Source: Prochlorococcus sp. AG-347-G22 (GTDB taxonomy: Bacteria; Cyanobacteriota; Cyanobacteriia; PCC-6307; Cyanobiaceae). From it: 53,814 nt of DNA. Numbering within the stretch: the first letter of the stretch is position 1; each line of letters opens with the position of its first letter. The notes under the pieces are model-generated. The model was given only the letters and a program-made list of their open reading frames with translations, had not been told where the DNA came from and ran no database searches. Made by a program: the position numbers and the translations under genes. The stretch is taken from contig QCBK01000010.1 in the NCBI GenBank assembly GCA_003281635.1, positions 1 to 53,814 on the forward strand, in the 5' to 3' direction. Of this stretch, positions 20,133-30,290 are shown piece by piece.

Positions 20133-21031
20133 ATAAATTCATTTATTAACTTATTTGTTTTTTCAGGTTCTTCATCATGAGGACAATGACCAGCCCCATC
20201 AATAATATCTAATCTTTTTATATTACTGAATTGTTTCTTCCACTCTCTTGCTTCACTTAAAGATTCCCAAGGATCCTTTTCTCCCCAAATCAATTGGATT
20301 GGAGCATTAACTTTATCGAAAAGATCAGTAGCAAGATAGTCATCAAATAAGTTAATAAAACCACGAAATGCTTCTTTAGAGTTTTTCCTTTGAGAGGGTT
20401 GATAAAGTATTTCAATCAATTCTTTATCGATATTTTTTCCTGAAGGATAAGCTTGTTCAAGTATTTTCTTTATAACTTTTGGATTAGCAGCTCTAGTAAA
20501 AAGCGTGTTGCTAATTATTCTTTGTCTTACAAACGTTTTTAGTATAGGCCTGAGAAAGTTCATCAAAATATCACTTTTTTTCAAACGTTTATCATCCATA
20601 GTTCTTTGAGCACAATCAATCAAAATGACTCCTTTACAATTATCTTTGAGAATTTCAGCAGCTTTCAATGAAATCACACCTCCTATTGAGTTTCCTATTA
20701 AGTAAACAGGAGATTTTATGACATCTGAACAAAACGATGATATTTGATTACTCCATAAGTCAAATGAATATTTAATTGAATTTTCTCTATAAGGTTCATA
20801 ATTTAATAATGCACTAGGCTGGCTGCTCTCTCCGAATCCTAATAAGTCTATTGAGTAGCAATTAAAAACTTTGCCAAAAAAATCTTGATTGTGTCTCCAA
20901 TGTCTTTTTGATGCTCCAAATCCATGGACTAATAAAATATTGATATTATTTTCGAAGTTAGATGTTTTTGATGAAGACCATGAAATATTCCAATCTTTCC
21001 ATTTCCACGTTCCAGTATTGTTAAAAGACAC
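20117..21031 (-). CDS. alpha/beta-hydrolase fold protein
   Basis: The 304-residue protein has a complete catalytic triad pattern: oxyanion HGFGASKRHW (36-45), nucleophile Ser115 in GNSIGG, an acid in GEKDPWE and a His in AGHCPHDEEPE. The DLLGFGESSQP loop places it with the cyanobacterial hydrolases often labelled haloperoxidase- or lipase-like; the substrate is unknown. It uses GTG as start. A second protein of the same type, sharing the AGHCPHDE motif, is encoded at 48597-49496, so the two look like paralogues. The 3' end overlaps the sigma factor gene tail by 16 bases. Confidence 0.88.
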   Translation of the reverse strand: MSFNNTGTWKWKDWNISWSSSKTSNFENNINILLVHGFGASKRHWRHNQDFFGKVFNCYSIDLLGFGESSQPSALLNYEPYRENSIKYSFDLWSNQISSFCSDVIKSPVYLIGNSIGGVISLKAAEILKDNCKGVILIDCAQRTMDDKRLKKSDILMNFLRPILKTFVRQRIISNTLFTRAANPKVIKKILEQAYPSGKNIDKELIEILYQPSQRKNSKEAFRGFINLFDDYLATDLFDKVNAPIQLIWGEKDPWESLSEAREWKKQFSNIKRLDIIDGAGHCPHDEEPEKTNKLINEFIQETK

Positions 21032-21120
21032 AAAAAAAAAATTATTAATTAAACTTTAATTCAAAAAAAAAATATTCGTTTTTGATTAACTATTCTTAGG
21101 TAATAAAAAGGGTTTATTTT

Positions 21121-22119
21121 ATGAAAAAGAATAGAGTCGTATGTATTGGGGAGGCTTTAATAGATAGGATCAGAAATAAGTCAAATAAAGGTTTTACAGA
21201 TTTTTTGGGCGGAGCTCCAGCTAATGTTGCTTGTGCATTGAGAAAATTAAAAATAGATTCAATATTTATTGGACGTATAGGAAGTGATGACTTTGGGAAA
21301 AGATTTATTGCGCAATTTACTGAATTGGAGGTTAATTTAGATTTTTTGCAGTTAGATGATGATTCCTCAACTCGCATCGTTAATGTCGATCGAGATCAAG
21401 TTGGAGATCGTTTTTTTGCAGGATTTGAAGCACAATCTCAATCATACTTTGCTGACGAAGCTCTTAGTAAGAAATTAATCGAAAATCAACTCCCAGATTT
21501 GGAGAAATTTTTTTTAGAAACAAAATATTTGGTTACTGGAACGATATTACTATCATCTCCAAAATCTGCAGAGACTATCTTTTTTCTTCTAGAACAAGCC
21601 AATAAATTTCAAGTTAAAGTAATTATTGATTTGAATTGGAGAGAGGTCTTTTGGGATTATTCAATTATTTCATCAGAAATTAGCAAAACTCAGAGAGTTA
21701 ATTTAATTAAAAAATTTTTAAGTCATGCTCATGTTCTAAAACTTGCTAAGGAAGAAGCGACTTTGTTTTTTGGGCATGAAAACCCTTCGCAAATATCTCA
21801 ACAAATGCCAAAAAGACCGGATGTCATAATCACTGATGGGGCAAATCCTGTTGAATGGTATATCAATGGACTGCAGGGAACCACAGAAACTCCTAATTCA
21901 CAGGAAATTGTCGATACTACTGGTGCAGGAGATGCCTTTCTCGCAGGCTTTATTTCAAAATTAATTTCTTCTGGCTATCCTTCAAATGAATTAGATATAC
22001 AAGATTGTGTTAATTTCGCAAGTGTTTGTGGTTTTTTAAACTGTCTTGGTGAAGGTGCAATCGAGCAACAGCCAGATTATGAAAAGGTTAATAAATTTTT
22101 AGGATCTTTTATCAAATAG
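21121..22119 (+). CDS. PfkB-family sugar kinase, fructokinase-like
   Basis: The 332-residue protein phosphorylates a sugar or nucleoside-like substrate using ATP. The two PfkB signatures are clear: LGGAPANVACAL (29-40) near the N terminus and DTTGAGDAFLAGF near residue 264-276, whose Asp is the catalytic base. The opening VVCIGEALIDRI and the RIGSDDFGKRFI segment are typical of fructokinases. Fructokinase is the best guess, but specificity within PfkB is not readable by eye. Its last 43 bases overlap the tsaE 3' end on the other strand. Confidence 0.88.
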   Translation: MKKNRVVCIGEALIDRIRNKSNKGFTDFLGGAPANVACALRKLKIDSIFIGRIGSDDFGKRFIAQFTELEVNLDFLQLDDDSSTRIVNVDRDQVGDRFFAGFEAQSQSYFADEALSKKLIENQLPDLEKFFLETKYLVTGTILLSSPKSAETIFFLLEQANKFQVKVIIDLNWREVFWDYSIISSEISKTQRVNLIKKFLSHAHVLKLAKEEATLFFGHENPSQISQQMPKRPDVIITDGANPVEWYINGLQGTTETPNSQEIVDTTGAGDAFLAGFISKLISSGYPSNELDIQDCVNFASVCGFLNCLGEGAIEQQPDYEKVNKFLGSFIK

Positions 22120-22526
22120 TTTCTCCCAAAATTTTTTGCGTAACTAATTTCTATTTTCCAGCAATCTTTAATAAATGGTTCTATTAATTCCGGCCATTCA
22201 ATAACTAATATAGCTTCGTTTTGTAATGCCTCTTCTTCTTCAGAAAAGAAAATTTCTTTTGCTGAAGAACTATTTTCTAGTCTGTATAAATCAAGGTGAA
22301 ATAGTGGAATTTTTCCTGATTGATAATGATGAGCCAAAGCAAAAGTAGGGCTTGTAATATCCTCAGAGATAGATAAACCATTGGCAATACCTTGTACAAA
22401 AGAAGTTTTTCCTGCCCCAATTGGACCCTTCAGTAAAACAATTGATTGTGGATTTAATTTGTGTGAGAGTTTTTTTCCTAAATTTAAAGTTTCTTTTAAA
22501 TTCTCAACAAACACGATACCGCCCAT
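22077..22526 (-). CDS. tsaE: tRNA threonylcarbamoyladenosine biosynthesis protein TsaE
   Basis: TsaE is the ATPase that works with TsaB and TsaD to make t6A at position 37 of ANN-decoding tRNAs. The 149-residue protein has the P-loop GPIGAGKTS (34-42), the SPTFALAHHY switch segment, HLDLYRLE, and VIEWPELI near the C terminus. These are the standard family blocks. It diverges from ahcY with only 39 bases between the starts, and its 3' 43 bases are antisense to the pfkB-type gene. Confidence 0.94.
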   Translation of the reverse strand: MGGIVFVENLKETLNLGKKLSHKLNPQSIVLLKGPIGAGKTSFVQGIANGLSISEDITSPTFALAHHYQSGKIPLFHLDLYRLENSSSAKEIFFSEEEEALQNEAILVIEWPELIEPFIKDCWKIEISYAKNFGRNYLIKDPKNLLTFS

Positions 22527-22565
22527 TAATCATTTATAGTTTAATGGTAAAGGTTTTTACAAAAT

Positions 22566-23984
22566 ATGGTTATAGCAAATTCTATTAAAACATCTGTTCC
22601 TAATTTCGTCATTTCTGATATTGCTCTTGCAGATTTTGGACGTAAAGAAATTAAAATTGCAGAAACAGAGATGCCTGGATTAATGGCACTTAGAGATAAA
22701 TATCAATCTGAAAAGCCACTCAAAGGCGCAAAAATAGCTGGAAGTTTACATATGACGATTCAGACAGCAGTATTAATAGAAACTTTGGTTGATCTTGGTG
22801 CAGAAGTTAAATGGGCTTCATGTAATATTTTTTCAACTCAAGATCATGCAGCTGCAGCTATCGCTGATCAAGGAATTCCGGTTTTTGCAAAAAAAGGTGA
22901 GACACTTGATGAATATTGGCAATATACACACTATATCCTTGATTGGGGTTCAGATTCTCCAAATATGATTCTTGATGACGGAGGGGATGCGACTGGCTTA
23001 TTGATACTTGGCAGTAAAGCAGAAAAAGATTTGTCTGTTTTAGATAACCCCAGTAATGAAGAAGAAATTGCTTTATTCAATTCTATTAAGTCTAAGTTGC
23101 AAATTGATGGCAGCTTCTATTCCAGAATCAAGAGTAATATTATTGGTGTCACTGAAGAAACTACCACTGGTGTTGCGAGACTTTATCAACTTCAAAAGCA
23201 AAATGCTTTACCTTTTCCAGCTATAAATGTTAATGATTCAGTAACAAAAAGCAAATTTGATAATTTATATGGCTGCCGAGAATCATTAGTTGATAGTATT
23301 AAGCGTGCAACTGATGTAATGATTGCCGGCAAAGTTGCATTGGTAATGGGTTTTGGAGATGTAGGTAAAGGTTCGGCACAGTCATTACGTGGACTTGGAG
23401 CAATTGTAAAAGTTGCTGAAGTTGATCCAATTTGTGCTCTTCAAGCAGCAATGGAAGGCTTTAGTGTTGTTACACTAGATGATGTTGTGGAAGATATAGA
23501 TATCTTTGTTACAGCTACTGGTAATTATCAAGTCATAACCCATAAAAATCTTCTTAAGATGAAAGATGAGGCCATAGTTTGCAATATTGGACATTTCGAT
23601 AATGAAATTGATGTAGCTTCATTAAAAAATTATTCATGGGAAAACATTAAACCGCAAGTTGATCACATAACTCTTCCTAGCGGAAATAAAATTATTCTTT
23701 TGGCTGAAGGCAGATTAGTTAATTTGGGATGTGCTACTGGACATCCAAGCTTTGTTATGAGTAATTCTTTTACTAATCAAGTATTAGCTCAAATTGAACT
23801 ATTTAATAAGTCAGAGCAATATTCGAAAGAGGTTTATGTTTTACCAAAACACTTAGACGAAATGGTAGCTAGGTTGCATTTAGATAAAATTGGTGCAAAA
23901 TTAACAAAATTAACAAAAGAACAGGCTGACTATATTAATGTCTCTGTTGAGGGACCTTACAAACCAGAACTTTATAGATACTAA
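22566..23984 (+). CDS. ahcY: adenosylhomocysteinase
   Basis: AhcY splits S-adenosylhomocysteine into adenosine and homocysteine, removing the product inhibitor of methyltransferases. The 472-residue length fits the bacterial form with its extra loop. Visible are [43 protein letters not shown] and [14 protein letters not shown]. The NAD-binding [18 protein letters not shown] lies near residues 261-278, and the C-terminal KPELYRY is essentially invariant. It is divergent from tsaE and followed 17 bases later by a DedA gene. Confidence 0.97.
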   Translation: MVIANSIKTSVPNFVISDIALADFGRKEIKIAETEMPGLMALRDKYQSEKPLKGAKIAGSLHMTIQTAVLIETLVDLGAEVKWASCNIFSTQDHAAAAIADQGIPVFAKKGETLDEYWQYTHYILDWGSDSPNMILDDGGDATGLLILGSKAEKDLSVLDNPSNEEEIALFNSIKSKLQIDGSFYSRIKSNIIGVTEETTTGVARLYQLQKQNALPFPAINVNDSVTKSKFDNLYGCRESLVDSIKRATDVMIAGKVALVMGFGDVGKGSAQSLRGLGAIVKVAEVDPICALQAAMEGFSVVTLDDVVEDIDIFVTATGNYQVITHKNLLKMKDEAIVCNIGHFDNEIDVASLKNYSWENIKPQVDHITLPSGNKIILLAEGRLVNLGCATGHPSFVMSNSFTNQVLAQIELFNKSEQYSKEVYVLPKHLDEMVARLHLDKIGAKLTKLTKEQADYINVSVEGPYKPELYRY

Positions 23985-24001
23985 GATTAAATTTTGTTTT
24001 T

Positions 24002-24646
24002 ATGAATTTTTTAAATTCAATTCCTGATTATATTAATTTGGCTGTTGAAAAAAATTCATTAATTGCATACCTTACTATTTGTTTGGCTATGTTTTTAGAA
24101 AATATAATTCCTCCAATACCTTCTGAAATAATTATGCCATTAGGCGGGTTTTTCGTTTATCAACAAAAATTAAATTTCTATATCTTAGTTTTTTGGGGAT
24201 TACTTGGAACTATTTTAGGATCATTGCCTTGGTATTATTTGGGAAGGGTGGTAAATGAAAAAAGACTTTCAAATTTTCTAGATAAAAGAGGAAAATACTT
24301 GGGAATTTCTTCTGAAGATTTAAATAAAAGTAAAAGGTGGTTTGATAAGTACGGAGTTTCTTTAATCTTCTGGGGCCGATTAGTACCAGGTATAAGAACT
24401 TTAATTTCAGTTCCCGCTGGCATAGAACTTATGCCAATAAGAAAATTCTTGATTTGGACTACATTTGGTAGCTTGATATGGGTAATACTTCTCACTTATG
24501 CAGGGTATATATTCGGTGAAAATTATTCAATCATTGAAACTTATTTAGATCAAATCAAATATTTTGTGAAGCCAATTTTAATTTTAATTTTTTTATATTT
24601 TTTTATAAAAATATTTATTAGATTTTTAAGAAAAAATAGAACTTAA
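24002..24646 (+). CDS. DedA-family membrane protein
   Basis: The 214-residue protein belongs to the DedA/SNARE-associated group of polytopic inner-membrane proteins, some of which translocate polyprenyl phosphate or phospholipids. The re-entrant loop motif ENIIPPIPSEIIMPLGGF (33-50) and the second motif WGRLVPGIRTLISVPAGI (near 124-141) carry the conserved Glu, Pro and Arg residues. The C terminus is a strongly hydrophobic helix with a basic tail. It follows ahcY by 17 bases, and its stop overlaps the ssb stop by 4 bases from the other strand. The substrate is not known. Confidence 0.9.
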   Translation: MNFLNSIPDYINLAVEKNSLIAYLTICLAMFLENIIPPIPSEIIMPLGGFFVYQQKLNFYILVFWGLLGTILGSLPWYYLGRVVNEKRLSNFLDKRGKYLGISSEDLNKSKRWFDKYGVSLIFWGRLVPGIRTLISVPAGIELMPIRKFLIWTTFGSLIWVILLTYAGYIFGENYSIIETYLDQIKYFVKPILILIFLYFFIKIFIRFLRKNRT

Positions 24647-25014
24647 AAAGGAATTTCACTAGAGTTACTACTGCTAGAATATTGGTTATTATCAGATTCT
24701 TTTCGAGAGCCAAGTAAGTTTAATCTATCTACCCTAACAACTGGTTTATATCTATCTTCCCCAGTATTTTTATCTTTCCAACTATCAATTTTAAAGCTTC
24801 CTGTAATTCCAATTAAAGATCCTTTTTTAACGTAATCTGCGGCAATTTGAGCTTGCTTCCCCCATATTTCTATATTGAACCAGTCTGGCTCTTCATCTCT
24901 GCTTCTTCTGTTAACTGCAAGGGTAAAATTCGCAACGATACTGCCAGATTCAAAATATCTGACATCCGGTTCTCTTCCTGCTCTGCCAACTAGGTTAATA
25001 GTGTTAATTTCCAT
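24643..25014 (-). CDS. ssb: single-stranded DNA-binding protein
   Basis: The ATG at 25014, giving MEINTINLVGRAGREPDVRY, is preferred because it matches the normal SSB start and has GGA upstream; an upstream in-frame ATG at 25059 would add 15 unusual residues. The 123-residue protein has the OB fold (FTLAVNRRSRDEEPDWFNIEIWGKQA from about residue 31) and a short Ser/Asn-rich linker. It ends in SSEIPF, which matches the C-terminal tip that recruits partner proteins, although it is less acidic than the DDIPF of E. coli. It is compact compared with E. coli SSB (178). Confidence 0.93.
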   Translation of the reverse strand: MEINTINLVGRAGREPDVRYFESGSIVANFTLAVNRRSRDEEPDWFNIEIWGKQAQIAADYVKKGSLIGITGSFKIDSWKDKNTGEDRYKPVVRVDRLNLLGSRKESDNNQYSSSSNSSEIPF

Positions 25015-25146
25015 AAATTTTTTTTTTCCATAATAATCATATTTCCAGATTCTGCTCAAAGTTTTGCGTGCTATTCATAACTAAAGGACATAATTCTGAG
25101 AGCTTACAAGAAAATAGATATATTATTTATAAAAAGAATTCTTATT

Positions 25147-26199
25147 GTGATTTTTAACAGATTTAAATTTTCTAGAGATATTGGCATAGATTTAGGAACT
25201 GCCAATACTCTTATACACGTATCAGGAAAAGGCGTCGTTTTACAAGAGCCTTCTGTGGTAGCTATGGATTTAGAAGAAGGTATTCCATTAGCTGTTGGTA
25301 AAGAAGCAAAGTTAATGCTTGGGAGGACTCCCGGTAACATAAGAGCTGTAAGACCACTCAGGGATGGAGTTATTGCAGATTTTGATGCTGCAGAACAAAT
25401 GATAAAAACATTTATTCAAAAATGTAACGAAGGTAAGGGGATTGTAGCCCCAAGAATAGTGATTGGTATTCCAAGTGGAGTTACTAGTGTAGAGCGAAGA
25501 GCAGTGAGAGAAGCAGGATTAGCCGGAGCAAGAGAAGTTCACTTAATTGATGAACCTGTTGCAGCAGCAATAGGAGCATCACTACCAGTAACTGAGCCAA
25601 TTGGAACTATGATTGTTGATATTGGTGGAGGTACTACTGAGGTTGCAGTATTAAGTTTAGGCGGAACTGTATTGAGTGAATCTGTTCGAATAGCTGGCGA
25701 TGAAATAAATGAATCAATTGCGCTATATCTAAAAAAAGTTCATAATTTAGTCGTTGGAGAGAGAACCGCAGAAGATATCAAAATCAAAATTGGATCTGCA
25801 TTTCCAGATGATGAATTTGATAAAACTACCTTAGAGGTAAGAGGTTTACATCTTTTATCTGGTCTACCTAGGTCAGTCACTTTGACCTCAGGAGAAATTA
25901 GAGAAGCCATGGCTGAAACATTGAGCAAAATAGTTGAAGCTGTTAAAAGAACCTTAGAGCGAACTCCTCCGGAACTTGCTGCAGATATTGTTGATAGGGG
26001 AATTATGCTTGCAGGGGGCGGAGCTTTAGTAAGAGGAATTAATGATTTATTGAGCGATGAAACAGGAATTTTTACTCACATAGCAGAAAATCCACTGCTT
26101 TGTGTGGTTAACGGCTGTGGCGAGGTTCTGGATGATTTTAAAAAACTTAAAAGAGTTGTCGATACTCCCGACTTTATAAGGAACGCGATTAGAGATTAA
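25147..26199 (+). CDS. mreB: rod-shape-determining protein MreB
   Basis: MreB is the bacterial actin homologue that guides wall synthesis along the cell body. The 350-residue protein starts with GTG. It has the actin-type phosphate-1 loop [13 protein letters not shown] (11-23), phosphate-2 [13 protein letters not shown], the adenosine motif [14 protein letters not shown] and the connecting [10 protein letters not shown]. It heads the mreB-mreC-mreD cluster with a 4-base gap to mreC. Although Prochlorococcus is nearly spherical, the set looks intact. Confidence 0.97.
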   Translation: MIFNRFKFSRDIGIDLGTANTLIHVSGKGVVLQEPSVVAMDLEEGIPLAVGKEAKLMLGRTPGNIRAVRPLRDGVIADFDAAEQMIKTFIQKCNEGKGIVAPRIVIGIPSGVTSVERRAVREAGLAGAREVHLIDEPVAAAIGASLPVTEPIGTMIVDIGGGTTEVAVLSLGGTVLSESVRIAGDEINESIALYLKKVHNLVVGERTAEDIKIKIGSAFPDDEFDKTTLEVRGLHLLSGLPRSVTLTSGEIREAMAETLSKIVEAVKRTLERTPPELAADIVDRGIMLAGGGALVRGINDLLSDETGIFTHIAENPLLCVVNGCGEVLDDFKKLKRVVDTPDFIRNAIRD

Positions 26200-26203
26200 T
26201 AAT

Positions 26204-26953
26204 ATGTTAGATATCCGACGAATTTCTTCTAGTCGTTGGTGGCATAAAAAGAAAATTTGGATATTCTTCGGAATTTTTTTATTTTTAGTCTTTGTAAGGA
26301 TTTCAAAAGGTTCTTTATATAAAGATATTTTTTATTTTATTTCAAAGCCTTTTTGGCCTGGTCATTTTCAAAAAGAAGTGATTCTTAAGAGCATAGATCA
26401 AGAATCCTTAATAAAATTAAGTCTTCTTAAGAAGGATAATATAAGATTGCGAGAAATTTTATCTCTTCAACAAACATCCAATAATGATAATATTTCAGCA
26501 GCAGTTATTTCTAGAAAAACAGGAGGTTGGTGGAGACAAATAATTTTAAACAAAGGTTCAACAGATGGAGTAGAAATTGGTAGTACTGTAACTGGCCCAG
26601 GTGGTTTATTAGGAAGGGTAAACAATACTTCTTTATTTACTTCGTCGGTAACATTGCTAACTTCTCCAGAAAGTAAATTAGGAGTATGGGTTGATAGGAG
26701 TCAAATTAATGGACTACTAGTTGGTTCAGGAGATGATCATCCCGGCCTTATTTTTTATTCAAAAGATGCTGATGTAAAAGTCGGAGATTTTGTATCATCA
26801 TCTCCTGCGAGTTCTCTATTACCTCCAAATATCCCCATTGGGATTGTCCAATCTGTAGAGGAGACATTGCAATCAAAAAAAACGGCAAAAATTTTACTTT
26901 TGGCAAAACCTCACTTAATTGATTGGGTGCAAATATTGAACGTAAATATTTAA
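26204..26953 (+). CDS. mreC: rod-shape-determining protein MreC
   Basis: MreC is an inner-membrane protein whose periplasmic part scaffolds the elongation machinery. The 249-residue protein has a short basic cytoplasmic start, one membrane span (about 18-32, KIWIFFGIFLFLVFVRI) and a coiled-coil-like stretch (ESLIKLSLLKKDNIRLREIL). A beta-rich C-terminal domain follows, with GGWWRQIILNKGSTDGVEIGSTV and GLLGRV. The stop codon overlaps the mreD start as TAATG. Confidence 0.94.
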   Translation: MLDIRRISSSRWWHKKKIWIFFGIFLFLVFVRISKGSLYKDIFYFISKPFWPGHFQKEVILKSIDQESLIKLSLLKKDNIRLREILSLQQTSNNDNISAAVISRKTGGWWRQIILNKGSTDGVEIGSTVTGPGGLLGRVNNTSLFTSSVTLLTSPESKLGVWVDRSQINGLLVGSGDDHPGLIFYSKDADVKVGDFVSSSPASSLLPPNIPIGIVQSVEETLQSKKTAKILLLAKPHLIDWVQILNVNI

Positions 26954-27471
26954 TGAAAAAACTTTTTACGAAACAATTATCCTTAATAAGCTTTCTTTTT
27001 ATTCCAATTATTTTTTTTTGGCACCCTAATTGGCTTGGATTTTTAGGTGTTCAACCATATTGGCCGTTATTTTGGTTGTTACCTTGGTCAATGATTAATG
27101 GATCAATTAATGGATTAGTATTTGGTTTGTTTTTAGGTTTGATTTTAGATTCTCTTACTTTAGATAATAATTTTTCTCAAATACCAGGCTTAATTTTTTG
27201 TGGATTTTTGTTTGGACGAATCAAATTACACAGTGATATTTTGGTGGGACATTTTAGGTATGGTTTGATTTGTTCTTTTGGAAGTTTTTTATGCGGGACT
27301 CTTTATCTTTCGCAAATTTTGTTTAGAAATTTTTCAGAAAGTAACTCTTTAATGTTGATTTCGGGTGTTAAAAATATCTTAGCTGAAGTTTTTCTGACAG
27401 GTTTATTTGCTCCATTTATTTGCTCTCAACTTTTAAGAATGTTTAAATTTTCCAGGAGAAAGTTGTGGTAA
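26953..27471 (+). CDS. mreD: rod-shape-determining protein MreD
   Basis: I chose the ATG at 26953 (MKKLFTKQLSL) because it overlaps the mreC stop in TAATG; an upstream alternative would run into mreC. The 172-residue protein has five or six hydrophobic spans and the sequence PYWPLFWLLPWSMINGSINGLVFGLFLGL (about 25-53), typical of cyanobacterial MreD, a partner of MreC in the cell-shape complex. Identification leans on position after mreBC as much as on sequence, since MreD is weakly conserved. Confidence 0.87.
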   Translation: MKKLFTKQLSLISFLFIPIIFFWHPNWLGFLGVQPYWPLFWLLPWSMINGSINGLVFGLFLGLILDSLTLDNNFSQIPGLIFCGFLFGRIKLHSDILVGHFRYGLICSFGSFLCGTLYLSQILFRNFSESNSLMLISGVKNILAEVFLTGLFAPFICSQLLRMFKFSRRKLW

Positions 27472-27494
27472 TTAATTCCCAGAAGAATTAAAAA

Positions 27495-27545
27495 AAGTTT
27501 AAAAAAATTTATTTCTTCTAATTATTTTAAATTTTTTTTAAACTT
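27495..27545. terminator. long AT-rich hairpin after mreD, possible terminator
   Basis: AAGTTTAAAAAAATTT (27495-27510) is complementary to 27529-27545 with a single-base bulge, giving a 16-bp stem around an 18-base loop. It starts 24 bases after the mreD stop and lies about 105 bases before rpaB. The T-rich tract is inside the 3' arm rather than after it, so termination is not certain. Confidence 0.4.
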
Positions 27546-27651
27546 ACGGAATATTTCTTTGAGGGTACGAAATGTTATATTTTTAATTGTTAGAATAAAC
27601 ATTCAATGCAATAGTTCTTTGCTTTGAAATATCGAAAAATCTTTTTTAACT

Positions 27652-28398
27652 ATGTCAAAAGCAAGAATTTTAGTTGTTGATGATGAACCAGCAGTTTTGA
27701 AGGTATTAGTTACTAGGCTTCAACTTGCTGGATATCAAGTTTATTCAGCCACTAACGGCGAAGAAGCTCTTGAATCTTTCCACAGGGATTCCCCAGACTT
27801 AATAGTTCTTGATGTCATGCTTCCAAAAATGGATGGATTCGCGGTTTGTAGAAGAATTAGAGCTGAATCAGTAGTACCAATAATCTTCTTAACCGCTTTA
27901 GAGGCTATTTCAGAGAGAGTTGCAGGTTTGGATCTAGGGGCTGATGATTACTTATCTAAGCCATTTAGTCCAAAAGAGTTAGAAGCTAGAATAGCAACTA
28001 TTTTGAGAAGAATGGGTCCAACTGTATCAGTGACCGAAACCAAAGAGGTTCCTTCTGGTAAAGGAGTCATGAAATTTGGTAGTTTAGTTGTTGATACTAA
28101 TCGCAGACAAGTTTCTAGAGCTGGAGATAGAATCAGTTTAACTTATACTGAATTTAGTCTCCTAGAGTTATTATTTGACGAGCCTGGTAAGGTCGTTCCT
28201 CGAGCAGAAATTTTAGAACAGCTATGGGGCTATCCTCCCCGTAGAGCAGCAGATTTAAGAGTCGTAGATGTATATGTTGCCAGATTAAGAGGCAAATTAG
28301 AACCAGATCCAAGAAATCCAGAACTAATATTAACTGTCAGAGGGATTGGTTACGCATCTCAGAGGGTTGGCGAAACAGCAAAATCTTTGGCAAGTTGA
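27652..28398 (+). CDS. rpaB: response regulator RpaB (OmpR type)
   Basis: RpaB is the cyanobacterial regulator that binds HLR1 sites and controls high-light and photosystem genes, paired with the kinase NblS. The 248-residue protein has a receiver domain with the acidic pair D10-D11, phospho-acceptor Asp54 in LIVLDVMLPKMDGF and LSKPFSPKELEAR. The OmpR-type winged helix includes LTYTEFSLLELLFDEPGKVVPR, the LWGYPPRRAADLRVVDVYVARLR recognition region and RGIGYASQ. The PPRRAADLR-type segment is characteristic of RpaB/Ycf27. It follows mreD across a 180-base gap with its own control region. Confidence 0.95.
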   Translation: MSKARILVVDDEPAVLKVLVTRLQLAGYQVYSATNGEEALESFHRDSPDLIVLDVMLPKMDGFAVCRRIRAESVVPIIFLTALEAISERVAGLDLGADDYLSKPFSPKELEARIATILRRMGPTVSVTETKEVPSGKGVMKFGSLVVDTNRRQVSRAGDRISLTYTEFSLLELLFDEPGKVVPRAEILEQLWGYPPRRAADLRVVDVYVARLRGKLEPDPRNPELILTVRGIGYASQRVGETAKSLAS

Positions 28399-28448
28399 GC
28401 CATACTCTGATAATTTTATTAAATAAAACAAATATATTTAAATAAATT

Positions 28449-29987
28449 TTGTCTGAAATAAAAGAAGTACGTTTACAAAAAGCTAATTCACTCCTTAGTA
28501 AAGGATTTGTTTCTTACGCCCAGAGTTTTAAGGTATCTCATACTACTAGTTTTCTTATTCAAGAATTTGATTATTTAGATAATGGTCAAGAAAAAGACTT
28601 TACTGTTTCTCTTGCTGGTAGAGTGATGGCAAAAAGGGTAATGGGCAAAATTGCCTTTTTCACAATAAGCGATCAAGAAGGTCAGATTCAGCTTTATCTA
28701 GATAAAAGGATTATTAATTTAAATTTAGAAAAACGAAAATTACTTTCTTTTGAAGATATTAAGGAAATAGTGGATATTGGAGATTGGATAGGTGTCTACG
28801 GAACTATTAAAAAAACCAACAAAGGTGAGCTTTCAATTAAAGTAGAAAAATGGGAAATGTTATCCAAATCATTACAACCTTTACCAGATAAATGGCATGG
28901 ATTGACTGATATTGAAAAAAGATATAGACAACGTTATTTAGATTTAATAGTGAATCCTCACTCTAAAAATATATTTAAAACAAGAGCAAAATGTATAAGT
29001 TTTATTAGAAAATGGTTAGATAATAGAAATTTTTTGGAGATAGAGACTCCAATTCTGCAATCTGAAGCTGGAGGTGCTGAAGCAAGACCATTTATAACTC
29101 ATCACAATACATTAGATATTCCGCTGTATTTAAGAATAGCTACAGAATTACATTTAAAAAGAATGGTTGTTGGAGGATTTGAGAAAGTATATGAATTGGG
29201 AAGAATCTTCCGCAATGAGGGGATAAGTACAAGGCATAATCCAGAATTCACCTCAGTTGAAATTTATGAAGCTTATTCTGATTATGTCGATATGATGAAT
29301 TTAACTGAAGAATTGATTAAGGATATCGTAGCTGATACATGCGGCTCTTTGATTATAAATTATCAAAACAAAGAAATTGATTTTTCTAAGCCTTGGGAAA
29401 GAATATCCATGAAAGATATTGTCAAAAAATATACAGGAATTGATTTTGATTCTTTCAGTGGAGACTTTCTGGCAGCAAAAAAAGCCGTTAAAAATATTAA
29501 TGTTGATTTCTCTAATAAAGTAAATACTATTGGAAGACTTTTAAACGAGGTCTTCGAGCAAAAAGTAGAATCAAAACTTATAGAACCCACTTTTGTTATC
29601 GATTATCCTGTCGAAATTTCTCCTTTAGCTAGACCTCATATTGATAATAAAGAGATAGTTCAGAGATTTGAATTATTCATTGTGGGTCGAGAGCTGGCAA
29701 ATGCGTTTAGTGAGTTGATAGATCCGGTAGATCAAAGAGAAAGAATGCAATTACAGCAATCTCTTAAAGATGAAGGAGATCTTGAGGCCCACTCTATAGA
29801 TGAAGATTTTTTGAATGCATTAGAGATTGGCATGCCGCCTACTGGGGGATTAGGTATAGGCATTGATAGACTAATTATGTTAATTACTAATAGTGCATCA
29901 ATTAGAGATGTAATCCCTTTCCCATTGTTAAAACCAGAAATAACTTCCAAAAAAAGTGAAAAATTACCCTTGAATGAAGTAAAATAA
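28449..29987 (+). CDS. lysS: lysyl-tRNA synthetase, class II
   Basis: LysS charges tRNA-Lys. The 512-residue protein starts at TTG in the order [12 protein letters not shown]. The N-terminal OB fold that binds the anticodon includes [21 protein letters not shown]. Class II motifs are motif 1 at [21 protein letters not shown], motif 2 at [23 protein letters not shown] and motif 3 at [13 protein letters not shown]. It sits 50 bases after rpaB on the same strand and 29 bases before a small conserved gene. Confidence 0.97.
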   Translation: MSEIKEVRLQKANSLLSKGFVSYAQSFKVSHTTSFLIQEFDYLDNGQEKDFTVSLAGRVMAKRVMGKIAFFTISDQEGQIQLYLDKRIINLNLEKRKLLSFEDIKEIVDIGDWIGVYGTIKKTNKGELSIKVEKWEMLSKSLQPLPDKWHGLTDIEKRYRQRYLDLIVNPHSKNIFKTRAKCISFIRKWLDNRNFLEIETPILQSEAGGAEARPFITHHNTLDIPLYLRIATELHLKRMVVGGFEKVYELGRIFRNEGISTRHNPEFTSVEIYEAYSDYVDMMNLTEELIKDIVADTCGSLIINYQNKEIDFSKPWERISMKDIVKKYTGIDFDSFSGDFLAAKKAVKNINVDFSNKVNTIGRLLNEVFEQKVESKLIEPTFVIDYPVEISPLARPHIDNKEIVQRFELFIVGRELANAFSELIDPVDQRERMQLQQSLKDEGDLEAHSIDEDFLNALEIGMPPTGGLGIGIDRLIMLITNSASIRDVIPFPLLKPEITSKKSEKLPLNEVK

Positions 29988-30016
29988 GTAAATCAATCCA
30001 ATACGAAATTTTTTAA

Positions 30017-30262
30017 ATGAGTGGTGAACGTGTTGGTTTCCGTTTCAAACACGCGGATGCAGTAGTAAAAAGAAATCCTCAAGGCCGATCAAGAAGAGGA
30101 TGGGTTATTCAACCAGTAGAGCAAACTACAAGTAGGGGTACAAAAATGCCTGCATACAAAATACGCTGGAGAGATAGTGAGAGGCCTGAAACTGTATTAC
30201 AACATATGTTAATTGCAGATCCAGATCCTTCTCCGCCTCCAAGTTCAGTCAGTTTAGATTGA
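30017..30262 (+). CDS. small conserved cyanobacterial protein of unknown function
   Basis: The 81-residue protein is rich in Arg (RFKHADAVVKRNPQGRSRRGWVI) and ends in a Pro/Ser-rich, acidic tail (DPDPSPPPSSVSLD). The middle (KMPAYKIRWRDSERPETVLQHML) looks like a small beta-barrel strand pair. I recognise the type as conserved in cyanobacteria but not its function. Nucleic-acid binding is possible from the basic N-terminal half; that is inference. The ATG at 30017 follows lysS by 29 bases, so they may share a transcript. It converges on smpB with 28 bases between. Confidence 0.75.
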   Translation: MSGERVGFRFKHADAVVKRNPQGRSRRGWVIQPVEQTTSRGTKMPAYKIRWRDSERPETVLQHMLIADPDPSPPPSSVSLD

Positions 30263-30290
30263 TATATTTACAAATCTTGCATAATCTTTT

